This document shows positions 7,162 through 13,685 of a stretch of DNA of 25,690 bases, piece after piece. How positions within the stretch are numbered: the stretch's first letter is position 1; each line of letters begins with the position of its first letter. A program made the position numbers and the translations under genes. The notes beneath the pieces were generated by a model. That model was not told where the DNA came from. It searched no databases and saw only the letters and a list, made by a program, of their open reading frames with translations. The DNA is from JBIOJB01 sp044450465 (GTDB lineage: Bacteria > Chloroflexota > Dormibacteria > Dormibacterales > Dormibacteraceae), in contig JBIOJB010000038.1 of the NCBI GenBank assembly GCA_044450465.1, positions 1 to 25,690 of the forward strand, given 5' to 3'.

Positions 7162-8183
7162 GGAAAGTACTGGTGCACCAGCGGGATGATCAGGCCCCAC
7201 GAGCCGACCACGCTTCCGCCCGGGCCACCACCATGGGTATAGGGCGGAAGCAAGACAATCTGCGTGATTGCGTCCGGGTTGTCGAAGCTCGCGGCCAGGG
7301 GGAGCAGTTCGGCAACCCGCGCCACGCTGATCGACGTCTTGAGCTCGCCGCCGATCGCGGCGGCTATCGTCGGGATGTCTGCGGCTGAAAGCTGTTTGGC
7401 CTTCTGGCGAATGGCGAGCAAGACCTGCTGCTGGCGCTGCGAGCGGCCAAAATCGCTCTGCAGGTCGCCGTGGCGCGAGCGGACGTACTGCATTGCTGCC
7501 AAACCGTCCAAGTGCTGGGGTCCGGGCAGCACCGCGATCCGTTCATAGGCGTATGGCACGTTGCCAAAAATGTCGGCAGGGTAGTAGTCATCGAGCACTG
7601 GGTGGCTGGTGACCACATCCACGCCACCGATCGCATCGATCAGCTTGATCAACCCGAGGAGTCCCACCCAGATGTAGTCGTCGATGTGGACTCCGAAGTT
7701 CTGTTCGACCGTCGCAATCGCCGCGCCCGCCCCGCCGTACGAGTACGCCCCATCGATCTTTCCACTCCCTCCGACCGACAACGGAACGTACAGGTCCCGG
7801 GGGATGGAAAGCATGATCACCTGTTTGGTGGCTGGAATGACCCGCACGAGGATCATCGATTGGGTGAGTACGTGGTCGCCGCTGAACTTCGAATCGTCAT
7901 CGGAACCTAGCAGCAAGATGGTGAATGGGCTGCCGATCGATTGGGGAGTGGGTGCCGCAGAGGGCGCAGGGGTGCCTAGCCTCGCGGCCGATGTCGAATT
8001 GTGGATCGCCACCGTTTGCCCGGTAGCCTGCAGGGCAGTCGCCGCGGCGGGGATGAAGTAGGCGAAACCACCCGCCACCACCGCCAGGGCGGTCGCGAGC
8101 GCGGCAAGGGTGATGGATCGAATAGGGCTAAGGCGCCGGCGTGAGGCTCTGGCGCGGTGCCCCGGTCTCATACCGAGCGGCAC
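7158..8183 (-). CDS. LytR-CpsA-Psr (LCP) family wall-polymer ligase
   Basis: A 341-residue LCP protein. An N-terminal cytosolic arginine-rich tail and one transmembrane helix (about 23-50) precede the LCP catalytic domain. Family hallmarks are LLLGSDDD near the domain start, MLSIPRDLYV, KIDGAYSYGG, and YVRSRHGDLQSDFGR followed by a polyglutamine-like RQQQ; these hold the conserved Asp and Arg residues that bind polyprenyl pyrophosphate and Mg2+. The family transfers teichoic acid, arabinogalactan or capsule glycans from lipid carriers to peptidoglycan. The GTG at 8183 is chosen over the ATG at 8171 because TAGAAT lies 8 bases before it, as in other apparent leaderless genes here. It is coupled to the downstream propeller gene by TTGA overlap. 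Confidence 0.9.
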   Translation of the reverse strand: MPLGMRPGHRARASRRRLSPIRSITLAALATALAVVAGGFAYFIPAAATALQATGQTVAIHNSTSAARLGTPAPSAAPTPQSIGSPFTILLLGSDDDSKFSGDHVLTQSMILVRVIPATKQVIMLSIPRDLYVPLSVGGSGKIDGAYSYGGAGAAIATVEQNFGVHIDDYIWVGLLGLIKLIDAIGGVDVVTSHPVLDDYYPADIFGNVPYAYERIAVLPGPQHLDGLAAMQYVRSRHGDLQSDFGRSQRQQQVLLAIRQKAKQLSAADIPTIAAAIGGELKTSISVARVAELLPLAASFDNPDAITQIVLLPPYTHGGGPGGSVVGSWGLIIPLVHQYFP

Positions 8184-8191
8184 GGGCAGAG

Positions 8192-8197
8192 ATTCTA
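8192..8197 (-). promoter_or_regulatory. -10-like hexamer for a leaderless LCP transcript
   Basis: On the minus strand TAGAAT is followed by 8 bases and then the GTG at 8183. There is no ribosome-binding site and no clear -35 at normal spacing. Confidence 0.4.
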
Positions 8198-8220
8198 CAA
8201 GGCGAACCTGAGAGACCCGG

Positions 8221-8244
8221 ACAAGGGGGGCGGGCCCCCCTTGT
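8221..8244 (-). terminator. Perfect 10-bp G/C hairpin between NRAMP and LCP genes
   Basis: ACAAGGGGGG (8221-8230) pairs perfectly with CCCCCCTTGT (8235-8244) around CGGG. A second CCCCCCTT at 8251-8258 can compete for the same G-run. It lies between the end of the NRAMP operon and the LCP promoter. It has no U-tract, so it may stop transcription, protect the RNA end, or do neither. Confidence 0.5.
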
Positions 8245-8297
8245 GGTGAACCCCCCTTTCACATGATTCAGCGTCGAATCAACCCGCGGCGGAGCGG

Positions 8298-8318
8298 TGG
8301 CCTGGCAAAGCCAGGCCA
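8298..8318 (-). terminator. Perfect 9-bp hairpin downstream of the NRAMP gene
   Basis: TGGCCTGGC (8298-8306) and GCCAGGCCA (8310-8318) form a 9-bp stem with an AAA/TTT loop, about 38 bases past the NRAMP stop. It is very stable but has no U-run. It is the most likely operon end signal. Confidence 0.5.
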
Positions 8319-8355
8319 TGCGCAAGTGAAGTCGACCCTCCGTCGTGCTTTCTTT

Positions 8356-9999
8356 CTAGTGAAGCGCGAGCTGAACCGCTTTGACCACGAGCAGGACGAT
8401 GGCGAGCACCAGGTACCCGCTGAGCGTGAGCATCGAGATCGTCCGGCTCAGCGACCAGGCTGGTCGCTCCAAAAGGGTTAGGCCCGGCATGCGCCAGTTC
8501 TCCCTCTCCGCCTTGGACATCTTGGGCTGCGGGGGTGACCCCCTGGCGCCGATCCATAGCCAGGCCCCTCCACCAATCAGCACCACCGCCAGACCCGAGC
8601 TCAGAACGATGACGAGCCGGGCGACGTCGACCGACGGAAACACGGTCGAGATCACCAGGACGAGAGAGAGCACGAGCAGCGCCCCGACGATCAGGGCGGC
8701 AACCGCGTTGAGCCACGCTTTGTTGACCCACGGGCCCAGCACGGCGCGGTCGTTGCAGAGCAGCACCAGGAACACGGTGGCGCTCGGCAGGAGAATGCCG
8801 GCCAGCGCCTGAACAGCCGTAGTGAACAGACCTAGCGGCGCATTGGGGATCAAAACGATCCCGGCGGCCACCACGACCATGGCGGTGTAGGAGGCGTAGA
8901 AGACCTTGGCCTCTCGAATGCCGCGGTGCAGTGAGTGGCGCAGTCCGAAGATGTCACCAAAGGCGTAGGAGGTTGCGAGCGTCACCGCCGACGCTCCGAC
9001 GATCGATGCATCAAATAGAAGTAGTGCGAAGATCGAGCCTGCCGCCGGGGACAGAAGGTGCTGCAGGCCCGCCGCGACGTGGCTAGCGTCCTTGAACTGG
9101 CCGTAGGCCGCCGACCCGGTGAAAGCGGATGCGGTGGCGATCATGATGACCGAAGCTCCGAGCACGACCACGAACGCCCCGATGACCGTGTCGGCCTTCT
9201 CGTACTCGAGCCATCTGGGCGTGATCCGTTTGTCGATGACGTTCGACTGCTGGAAGAACAGCTGCCACGGCGCAACGGTGGTGCCGACGATGGCGATGAT
9301 CAACAGCGCCGCGTTTGACGTGAGTCCTCCCGGGATGCGCGGGTCCGTGAATCCCTTCAGTACGGAGCCGGCGTCGGGGTGGCTCAAGACCAGGAGCGGC
9401 AGAACCAGAAGGCTGGCGAACAGGAACACGAACATGGCTCGCTCCCAGCGCCTGAAGTTCCCGGTCACGGTGATGCCGATCAAGACGGCGGCTGCTACCG
9501 GGACCACGACCACGGGCGGGAACCCGAAATAGCTGCCGGCGTAGCCGATTCCGATGAATTCCGTGCTAATCGTCAGGAAGTTGAGTAGAAAGAGGTCGCC
9601 CACCGAGAACCAGCCCCAGAACCTGCCGAACCGCTCCTTGATCAGACGGGCATGCCCCACTCCAGTGACAGCCCCAAGCCTGACTACCATCTCCTGGTTC
9701 ACGATCAAAACTGGGATCAGCAGCACAAGGGTCCAGAGCAGCGAATAGCCGAAGTCCTGGCCCGCCTGTGCATAGGTGGAGACTCCGCCGGCGTCGTTGT
9801 CGCCGACCATGACGATCAGGCCGGGCCCGACGATCGCCGCCAGCGTGAGCAGCCGCCGCCGCCAGGTGCGTCGCGGGGCGACGTCGCTGAGGCGGATCGT
9901 TCCAAACGCGCCGTGAATGTCACCCACGTGGGCTTCATCCAGGACGGCCGAGGTAGGCTTCACGCGCGAGTCGTTTTTAGTCGGCTCGCGCCCGGCCAT
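8356..9999 (-). CDS. NRAMP (SLC11)-family transporter, probable Mg2+-type (NRMT-like)
   Basis: A 547-residue polytopic membrane protein of the NRAMP fold with an extended N-terminal tail of about 50 residues. The two metal-site helices are altered. In helix 1 the classical DPGN is GDNDAGG (66-72), keeping an Asp but losing the Asn. In helix 6 the classical MPH region reads TTVAPWQ (240-246), so the soft-metal-binding Met is Ala243. Loss of that Met is the reported mark of the Mg2+-transporting NRAMP-related branch, as opposed to Mn2+/Fe2+ MntH. The gene follows, 6 bases later, a protein built from the Mg2+-sensing half of MgtE, which supports Mg2+ as substrate. The start is the ATG at 9999. 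Metal specificity is inferred. Confidence 0.85.
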   Translation of the reverse strand: MAGREPTKNDSRVKPTSAVLDEAHVGDIHGAFGTIRLSDVAPRRTWRRRLLTLAAIVGPGLIVMVGDNDAGGVSTYAQAGQDFGYSLLWTLVLLIPVLIVNQEMVVRLGAVTGVGHARLIKERFGRFWGWFSVGDLFLLNFLTISTEFIGIGYAGSYFGFPPVVVVPVAAAVLIGITVTGNFRRWERAMFVFLFASLLVLPLLVLSHPDAGSVLKGFTDPRIPGGLTSNAALLIIAIVGTTVAPWQLFFQQSNVIDKRITPRWLEYEKADTVIGAFVVVLGASVIMIATASAFTGSAAYGQFKDASHVAAGLQHLLSPAAGSIFALLLFDASIVGASAVTLATSYAFGDIFGLRHSLHRGIREAKVFYASYTAMVVVAAGIVLIPNAPLGLFTTAVQALAGILLPSATVFLVLLCNDRAVLGPWVNKAWLNAVAALIVGALLVLSLVLVISTVFPSVDVARLVIVLSSGLAVVLIGGGAWLWIGARGSPPQPKMSKAERENWRMPGLTLLERPAWSLSRTISMLTLSGYLVLAIVLLVVKAVQLALH

Positions 10000-10005
10000 C
10001 GAAGA

Positions 10006-11283
10006 TCAGACCCCGGAGCTCGCTTCGACCCGGTTGCGCCAGTCGTCGGGCACCAAAGCCTCGAGCAGGTCGTCCACCGATATGGCGCCGATCAGGTTCT
10101 CGGCGGCGTCCGTGACCGCCAGCGACGTGAGGTTGTAGTCAGCCATCATGAGGGTGACGTCGGCGAAGTCGGACCCAGAGCCGACCGAGCACGTGGTGAG
10201 CTCGAGCTCGTCCAGCTTCCGAGACGGATCTGCACGCACGAGATCGACGACGTTGATGGTGCCCACATACTTGCCATCCGGGCTCGTGACGAACACCGTG
10301 TTGAGGAGCTGGCGAGGCGTCTTGTCGTCGGACCGGACCGCCTCCAACGCTCGCTCGACAGTCGATCCGGTGATCGCTGCGATGTAGTCGGGGCTCATCA
10401 TGCCGCCCGCCGTCGTCGGGTGGTACTGCAGCAGCTTGCGGAGCTTGTGCTGCTGCGGAGCCGACATGTGGTTCAAGACTGGGAGCCGGCGCTCCTGGTC
10501 GAGCTCGCCCAGCAGGTCCGCCGCGTCGTCGGGGGCCATCCGGTCGAGCACCTTGGCCGCCTCTTCGTTCGAACGCGTTCGGAGGAACTCGACCTGATGC
10601 TCGGAGTCCAGCTCTTCGAAGACGTCGGCCGTCAGCTCGGCATCGCCACCAACCGCCTGGATGATCTCCTCGCCCTCCTCGTGAGAGGCGCCCTCGACGA
10701 TGTCGGCGATCTGCGCCGGGTGCAGCCGGCGAAGACGCTGCAGGGGCATTAGCAGCTTGGCCGTCGGGACGTGGCCGACGAACGGCTGCACCTCCTTCCA
10801 GTCGAGGATCGCGTGGCGCCGCAGGTCGGGTCGGGCGCGCCTCGGAACCAGGCGGCGAAGCCAAGCCTGCGGGCTACGGTCGATGCCGAGGAGCCGCCAG
10901 CCCTCGTTGTCCTGTGCCAGCACGAGGTCGTGGGCCTGCACGATCCGGCCCTGGCCGACGTCGACCAAGTGCCTTCCCAGGACGTCGGCCGCGAGCAGCA
11001 CCTCGCCCGGCCGGCGCTGGAACGGCTCGGTGCGCAGGTTGCTCGTGTTGAGGTGAAGACCTCCGGGCTCGAGTCTTGCCACCTGGTCCTTGCCGACGAA
11101 GACCTCCTGGTCGCCAACCCGAACCTTGAGCCCGGTCACCGGTGGGTACACGCCGTCGGTCAGCTTGACGATGAAGTCCTCCAGCCTGCCGACCTCAGCG
11201 CCCGCCGGGTCGAAGACCGGGCTCTTCAGCAGCTGAGTGATCATCAGCCGTCGCCGTTCCAGAGACTGTCTCGGACGATCCAT
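10006..11283 (-). CDS. PRC-barrel + MgtE_N + CBS-pair protein (MgtE sensor without channel)
   Basis: About 425 cytosolic residues. An N-terminal PRC-barrel-like region, probably two copies (about 15-80 and 90-145), is followed by an MgtE N-domain superhelix (about 185-280; HPAQIADIVE, RMAPDDAADLLGEL), then the MgtE-type junction HPTTAGGMMSPDYIA (about 288-302) and two CBS domains to the end. In MgtE this N+CBS module binds Mg2+ and closes the channel; here the polypeptide stops after CBS2 with no transmembrane segment. ATG at 11283 is chosen over an upstream TTG (11310) because GGAGG lies 8 bases before it. The NRAMP gene starts 6 bases after the stop, so the two are co-expressed and this protein is probably its gate or sensor, which is an inference. 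Confidence 0.87.
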   Translation of the reverse strand: MDRPRQSLERRRLMITQLLKSPVFDPAGAEVGRLEDFIVKLTDGVYPPVTGLKVRVGDQEVFVGKDQVARLEPGGLHLNTSNLRTEPFQRRPGEVLLAADVLGRHLVDVGQGRIVQAHDLVLAQDNEGWRLLGIDRSPQAWLRRLVPRRARPDLRRHAILDWKEVQPFVGHVPTAKLLMPLQRLRRLHPAQIADIVEGASHEEGEEIIQAVGGDAELTADVFEELDSEHQVEFLRTRSNEEAAKVLDRMAPDDAADLLGELDQERRLPVLNHMSAPQQHKLRKLLQYHPTTAGGMMSPDYIAAITGSTVERALEAVRSDDKTPRQLLNTVFVTSPDGKYVGTINVVDLVRADPSRKLDELELTTCSVGSGSDFADVTLMMADYNLTSLAVTDAAENLIGAISVDDLLEALVPDDWRNRVEASSGV

Positions 11284-11340
11284 CTTCTGGTCCTCCGCCC
11301 CCTCCGTCAAAATTTGCGAAACCAGATGGGTTCCAGGCCC

Positions 11341-11346
11341 ATTATG
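11341..11346 (-). promoter_or_regulatory. -10-like hexamer before the MgtE-sensor/NRAMP pair
   Basis: CATAAT on the minus strand, identical to the hexamers at 219 and 5072, lies about 57 bases before the ATG at 11283. It would give a leader of about 50 bases that contains the GGAGG site. No -35 is evident. The pair may alternatively be read through from the stress-protein operon. Confidence 0.3.
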
Positions 11347-11352
11347 CCCGGC

Positions 11353-11988
11353 TCACCGAGAATGACCCTCGGGGGCTTTCGACCAGCCCTCCATCGCCTC
11401 CCGAGCTTCCGGTACGAGCCAGACCAGAAGAGCGAACGCCGCGACATATTGCACCCACCAGAGGTTGAGCAGGCTGCCGGCGGCCAGTCCCACCAGGGTC
11501 GTGGCGGCTAGAAAGGCGCAGCTCGCGGTCTCCGCGATGTCCGCTCTGAGGGATGCACTCTCGAGCACCCGGTTGACGCGGCCCTTGGCCACCGCCAGGA
11601 GCGGCATGAAGACAAGCGCCACCGCCGTGACGGCCATGCCAACTGGCGAACCCGCCGGCCGAATGTGCAGGACCAGCCCGGCGAGGCTGGTGATCACGAT
11701 GTAGATGCAGAGCAGAAGCAGCAGCACCGCGGAGACTCGCGCGCTTCCGCGTTCCAGGCGCTCCACATCGCTTGAGGTAGCCCCTCGCGCCTCGAAGGAG
11801 AGCCGGCGGACAAGAACTGCCCCGCTGAGGAGCTCGATCACCGAGTCCAGACCAAACGCGATGAGAAGGACGCTTCCGGCCAGAACTCCCGCCGATAGGG
11901 CGATCACCGCCTCCACGAGCATCCAGGCTGCGCCGGCCAGCTCAAGACCAAGTCCCCGCCGCGCCGCCGCGGAACGCGTCGCGTCCAC
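11353..11988 (-). CDS. CDF-like cation transporter, membrane domain only
   Basis: A 211-residue, six-helix membrane protein resembling the transmembrane half of cation diffusion facilitators. The two metal-site helices keep acidic residues but lack the usual HxxxD pairs: helix 2 reads FGLDSVIE (Asp48, Glu52) and helix 5 ADIAETASC (Asp150, Glu153). There is no C-terminal cytosolic metal-binding domain. It matches a group of short proteins usually annotated as cation transporters. With all-oxygen ligands it may prefer a hard cation over Zn2+, but this is inference. The GTG at 11988 follows GATAAT by 6 bases. The gene begins 30 bases after the CBS-BON gene and ends 69 bases before the MgtE-sensor start, on the same strand. 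Confidence 0.75.
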   Translation of the reverse strand: MDATRSAAARRGLGLELAGAAWMLVEAVIALSAGVLAGSVLLIAFGLDSVIELLSGAVLVRRLSFEARGATSSDVERLERGSARVSAVLLLLLCIYIVITSLAGLVLHIRPAGSPVGMAVTAVALVFMPLLAVAKGRVNRVLESASLRADIAETASCAFLAATTLVGLAAGSLLNLWWVQYVAAFALLVWLVPEAREAMEGWSKAPEGHSR

Positions 11989-11994
11989 GGACGC

Positions 11995-12000
11995 ATTATC
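11995..12000 (-). promoter_or_regulatory. -10-like hexamer before the CDF-like gene
   Basis: GATAAT on the minus strand lies 6 bases before the GTG at 11988, with no Shine-Dalgarno sequence. It would allow a leaderless transcript internal to the operon. Confidence 0.3.
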
Positions 12001-12018
12001 CGGGGAGCAGCGAAGAGC

Positions 12019-12735
12019 TCAGTAGGTTCGGAGGGAACCGCCCACCAGAGGGCCCGCGGCGGGCGCCGCCGTGTCGTCCCACCGGTAGGTCAGCCGGTCG
12101 ACCACCTCGACCACGCCGTCGAGCTCTCGCGCCTTGCGTGTCAGGATCTGGGCGTCGCTTTTCCGGTCGACCACACCCTTGAGCGTGACCACGTTGTAGC
12201 GGACCTCGACCTCGATCGGCTCGTCAGGTGTGAGGAGGACCGCGGGAACGAGGCTGCCCAGGATCTCGTCGCGAAACTCCTCGTCTCCACGCAGGAAGAC
12301 CTGGAGCAGGTCGCTGCGACTGACCACGCCCGCGATCTTGCCGCGCGCGTCCACGACGATCAGGCGCCGGATGTTGCGTTCCTGCATCAGGCGGGCGGCC
12401 TCGGTGAGCGTTGCGTCGGCCGAGATGGTGAGCGGCGGTGAGGTCATGAGCTCGGAAGCTACGGAGCCCTCCGCCTTTGCCTTCTCGGTTCGCCTGCGCT
12501 GAGGGTGAAATGGGTCAAGGCGCGACTCGAGCTCGCGGCGCCGCTCTTTCAGCAGAAGGTCTGCTTCCGACACGATGCCGACGGGCGTTCCGTCCTGGTC
12601 GACGATGGGGATGGCGCTCACCTTGTTCTCTTCGATCAACCGCACGAGCAGCTTGAAAGGGGTCTGCGGCCCGGCCACGTGGACCTGATTGGTCATCACC
12701 TCTCCCACCGTCCGGTGTCGGGGCATGGTGCTCAC
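12019..12735 (-). CDS. CBS-pair + BON protein
   Basis: About 238 residues. Two CBS domains (about 8-65 and 92-150) carry the usual VSEADLLL and VSRSDLLQ ends, followed by a BON domain (about 165-230; VVTLKGVVDRKSDAQIL, DGVVEVVDRL). The CBS half is like mycobacterial Hrp1, a small DosR-regulated protein; CBS pairs bind adenine nucleotides or divalent cations. The start is GTG at 12735: AGGAG lies 6 bases before it and its GTGA overlaps the stop of the universal stress protein gene; the ATG at 12726 is too far from that site. A much longer open frame upstream runs across the stress-protein gene and is not real. A second CBS protein of similar design lies at 24132. Confidence 0.88.
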   Translation of the reverse strand: MSTMPRHRTVGEVMTNQVHVAGPQTPFKLLVRLIEENKVSAIPIVDQDGTPVGIVSEADLLLKERRRELESRLDPFHPQRRRTEKAKAEGSVASELMTSPPLTISADATLTEAARLMQERNIRRLIVVDARGKIAGVVSRSDLLQVFLRGDEEFRDEILGSLVPAVLLTPDEPIEVEVRYNVVTLKGVVDRKSDAQILTRKARELDGVVEVVDRLTYRWDDTAAPAAGPLVGGSLRTY

Positions 12736-13601
12736 GACCGTCTCCTCTCGGCAACGAGGACCGGTTTGTCGCTTGTCCGCAGAAGCTGGTGGGTCACCGA
12801 GCCCAGGAGCAGGCTTTCGAAGTCGCCCATGCGGCTCGAGCCGAGGACTATGACGTCCGCGTTCCAGTTGGCGGCAAGCTCGGCGACCGACTGTGCCACC
12901 GGTCCCGCGTGGGCGATCACGGACTGGGCTGTGATCCCGGCGTCTTTGAGCCTCGACACGGCCTGGGTGACAGTCGATCGAATATCTTGCTCGGGCTCGA
13001 CGAAGGCGAAGCCCTGGGCCCCGACGTAGGACTGCCGGACGTGGGCCACCATGACCTCGGACCCGGCCGCGGCGGCAGCCGCGATGGCGGCCTCGACCGC
13101 GGTGGGCATGTCTTCCGGGCCGGCCACCGCAAGCAACACGCGCTGCGCGTCGTGGGCGGCGGCGGAGCTGTTGGAGCGCACCACCAACACCGGGCAATCC
13201 AGCTTGCCCAGCAGCTCGTGGCTGGTGCTGTGCTTGATCATCGACTGCCATTCCGAGAGACCTCGCGAACCGACGACCACGAGATCCGCTCCGAACTGTC
13301 GTGCAGCCCCGGCCACCGCCGAGGCAAGAAGTCCCTTCTCCGCGCGGACGATCTCACCATCCGCGTCGATGCCTCCGGCACGAAGCTCGTAGACCGTCTC
13401 GTCTATCAAGCGGTTGGCTTCGGCGCGTGTCTCAACGTCCCAGACACCGTGGCGGTGGTGGACCTCCAGGTTCCAGACGTGAACGACGCGGACCCGAGCC
13501 CCGGAGCTGTGGGCGAAAGACCGCGTGACCCCGACCGCAGCCGCTGCCTGGGCGCTGCCGTCGGTGGCGAGGACTATCCGTTCATAGCCTCTGATCTTCA
13601 C
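12732..13601 (-). CDS. Tandem-domain universal stress protein
   Basis: A 289-residue cytosolic protein with two UspA domains (about 5-143 and 152-287). Each starts with the RI/RVLLA strand (IVLATDGS; VLLAVAGP) and ends with a nucleotide-loop segment and a CPVLVV / KPVLVA strand. The ATP-binding pattern G-2x-G-9x-G-S/T is changed in both: domain 1 has GSRG followed by HST instead of GS/T, and domain 2 has GSSR in place of GxxG before LLGS. ATP binding may be weakened or altered. Tandem Usps of this length are major members of the mycobacterial DosR regulon. GTG at 13601 has GGAAAG 8 bases upstream. It heads a minus-strand series running through CBS-BON, CDF-like, MgtE-sensor and NRAMP genes, and is divergent from the kinase. 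Confidence 0.9.
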   Translation of the reverse strand: MKIRGYERIVLATDGSAQAAAAVGVTRSFAHSSGARVRVVHVWNLEVHHRHGVWDVETRAEANRLIDETVYELRAGGIDADGEIVRAEKGLLASAVAGAARQFGADLVVVGSRGLSEWQSMIKHSTSHELLGKLDCPVLVVRSNSSAAAHDAQRVLLAVAGPEDMPTAVEAAIAAAAAAGSEVMVAHVRQSYVGAQGFAFVEPEQDIRSTVTQAVSRLKDAGITAQSVIAHAGPVAQSVAELAANWNADVIVLGSSRMGDFESLLLGSVTHQLLRTSDKPVLVAERRRS

Positions 13602-13636
13602 GACACGAGCTTTCCATCGCGAGAGCGGGCCAAGTA

Positions 13637-13650
13637 GGGTCCAACGACCC
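13637..13650. promoter_or_regulatory. Candidate DosR-type palindrome between usp operon and kinase
   Basis: GGGTC-CAAC-GACCC is a perfect 5-4-5 inverted repeat in the 84-base divergent region. A third half-site, GGGTC, lies at 13660-13664. Its centre is about 30 bases upstream of the -10-like TAGATT of the kinase and the same distance from the equivalent place before the stress protein. The layout matches the GGGAC-N4-GNCCC core of mycobacterial DosR boxes, with base changes. Confidence 0.4.
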
Positions 13651-13672
13651 GTTCACCCGGGGTCAACTGGCG

Positions 13673-13678
13673 TAGATT
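13673..13678 (+). promoter_or_regulatory. -10-like hexamer for a leaderless kinase transcript
   Basis: TAGATT lies 7 bases before the GTG at 13686; no ribosome-binding site is seen. The expected -35 position is occupied by the 13637-13650 palindrome, which fits activator-dependent transcription. Confidence 0.45.
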
Positions 13679-13685
13679 CGACCCG

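Noticed and set aside
12736..13251. N-terminal extension that would give the CBS-BON gene 410 codons
   Set aside because: It overlaps the well-supported universal stress protein in another frame, its translation is Arg/Gly-rich junk, and a good ribosome-binding site supports the GTG at 12735.
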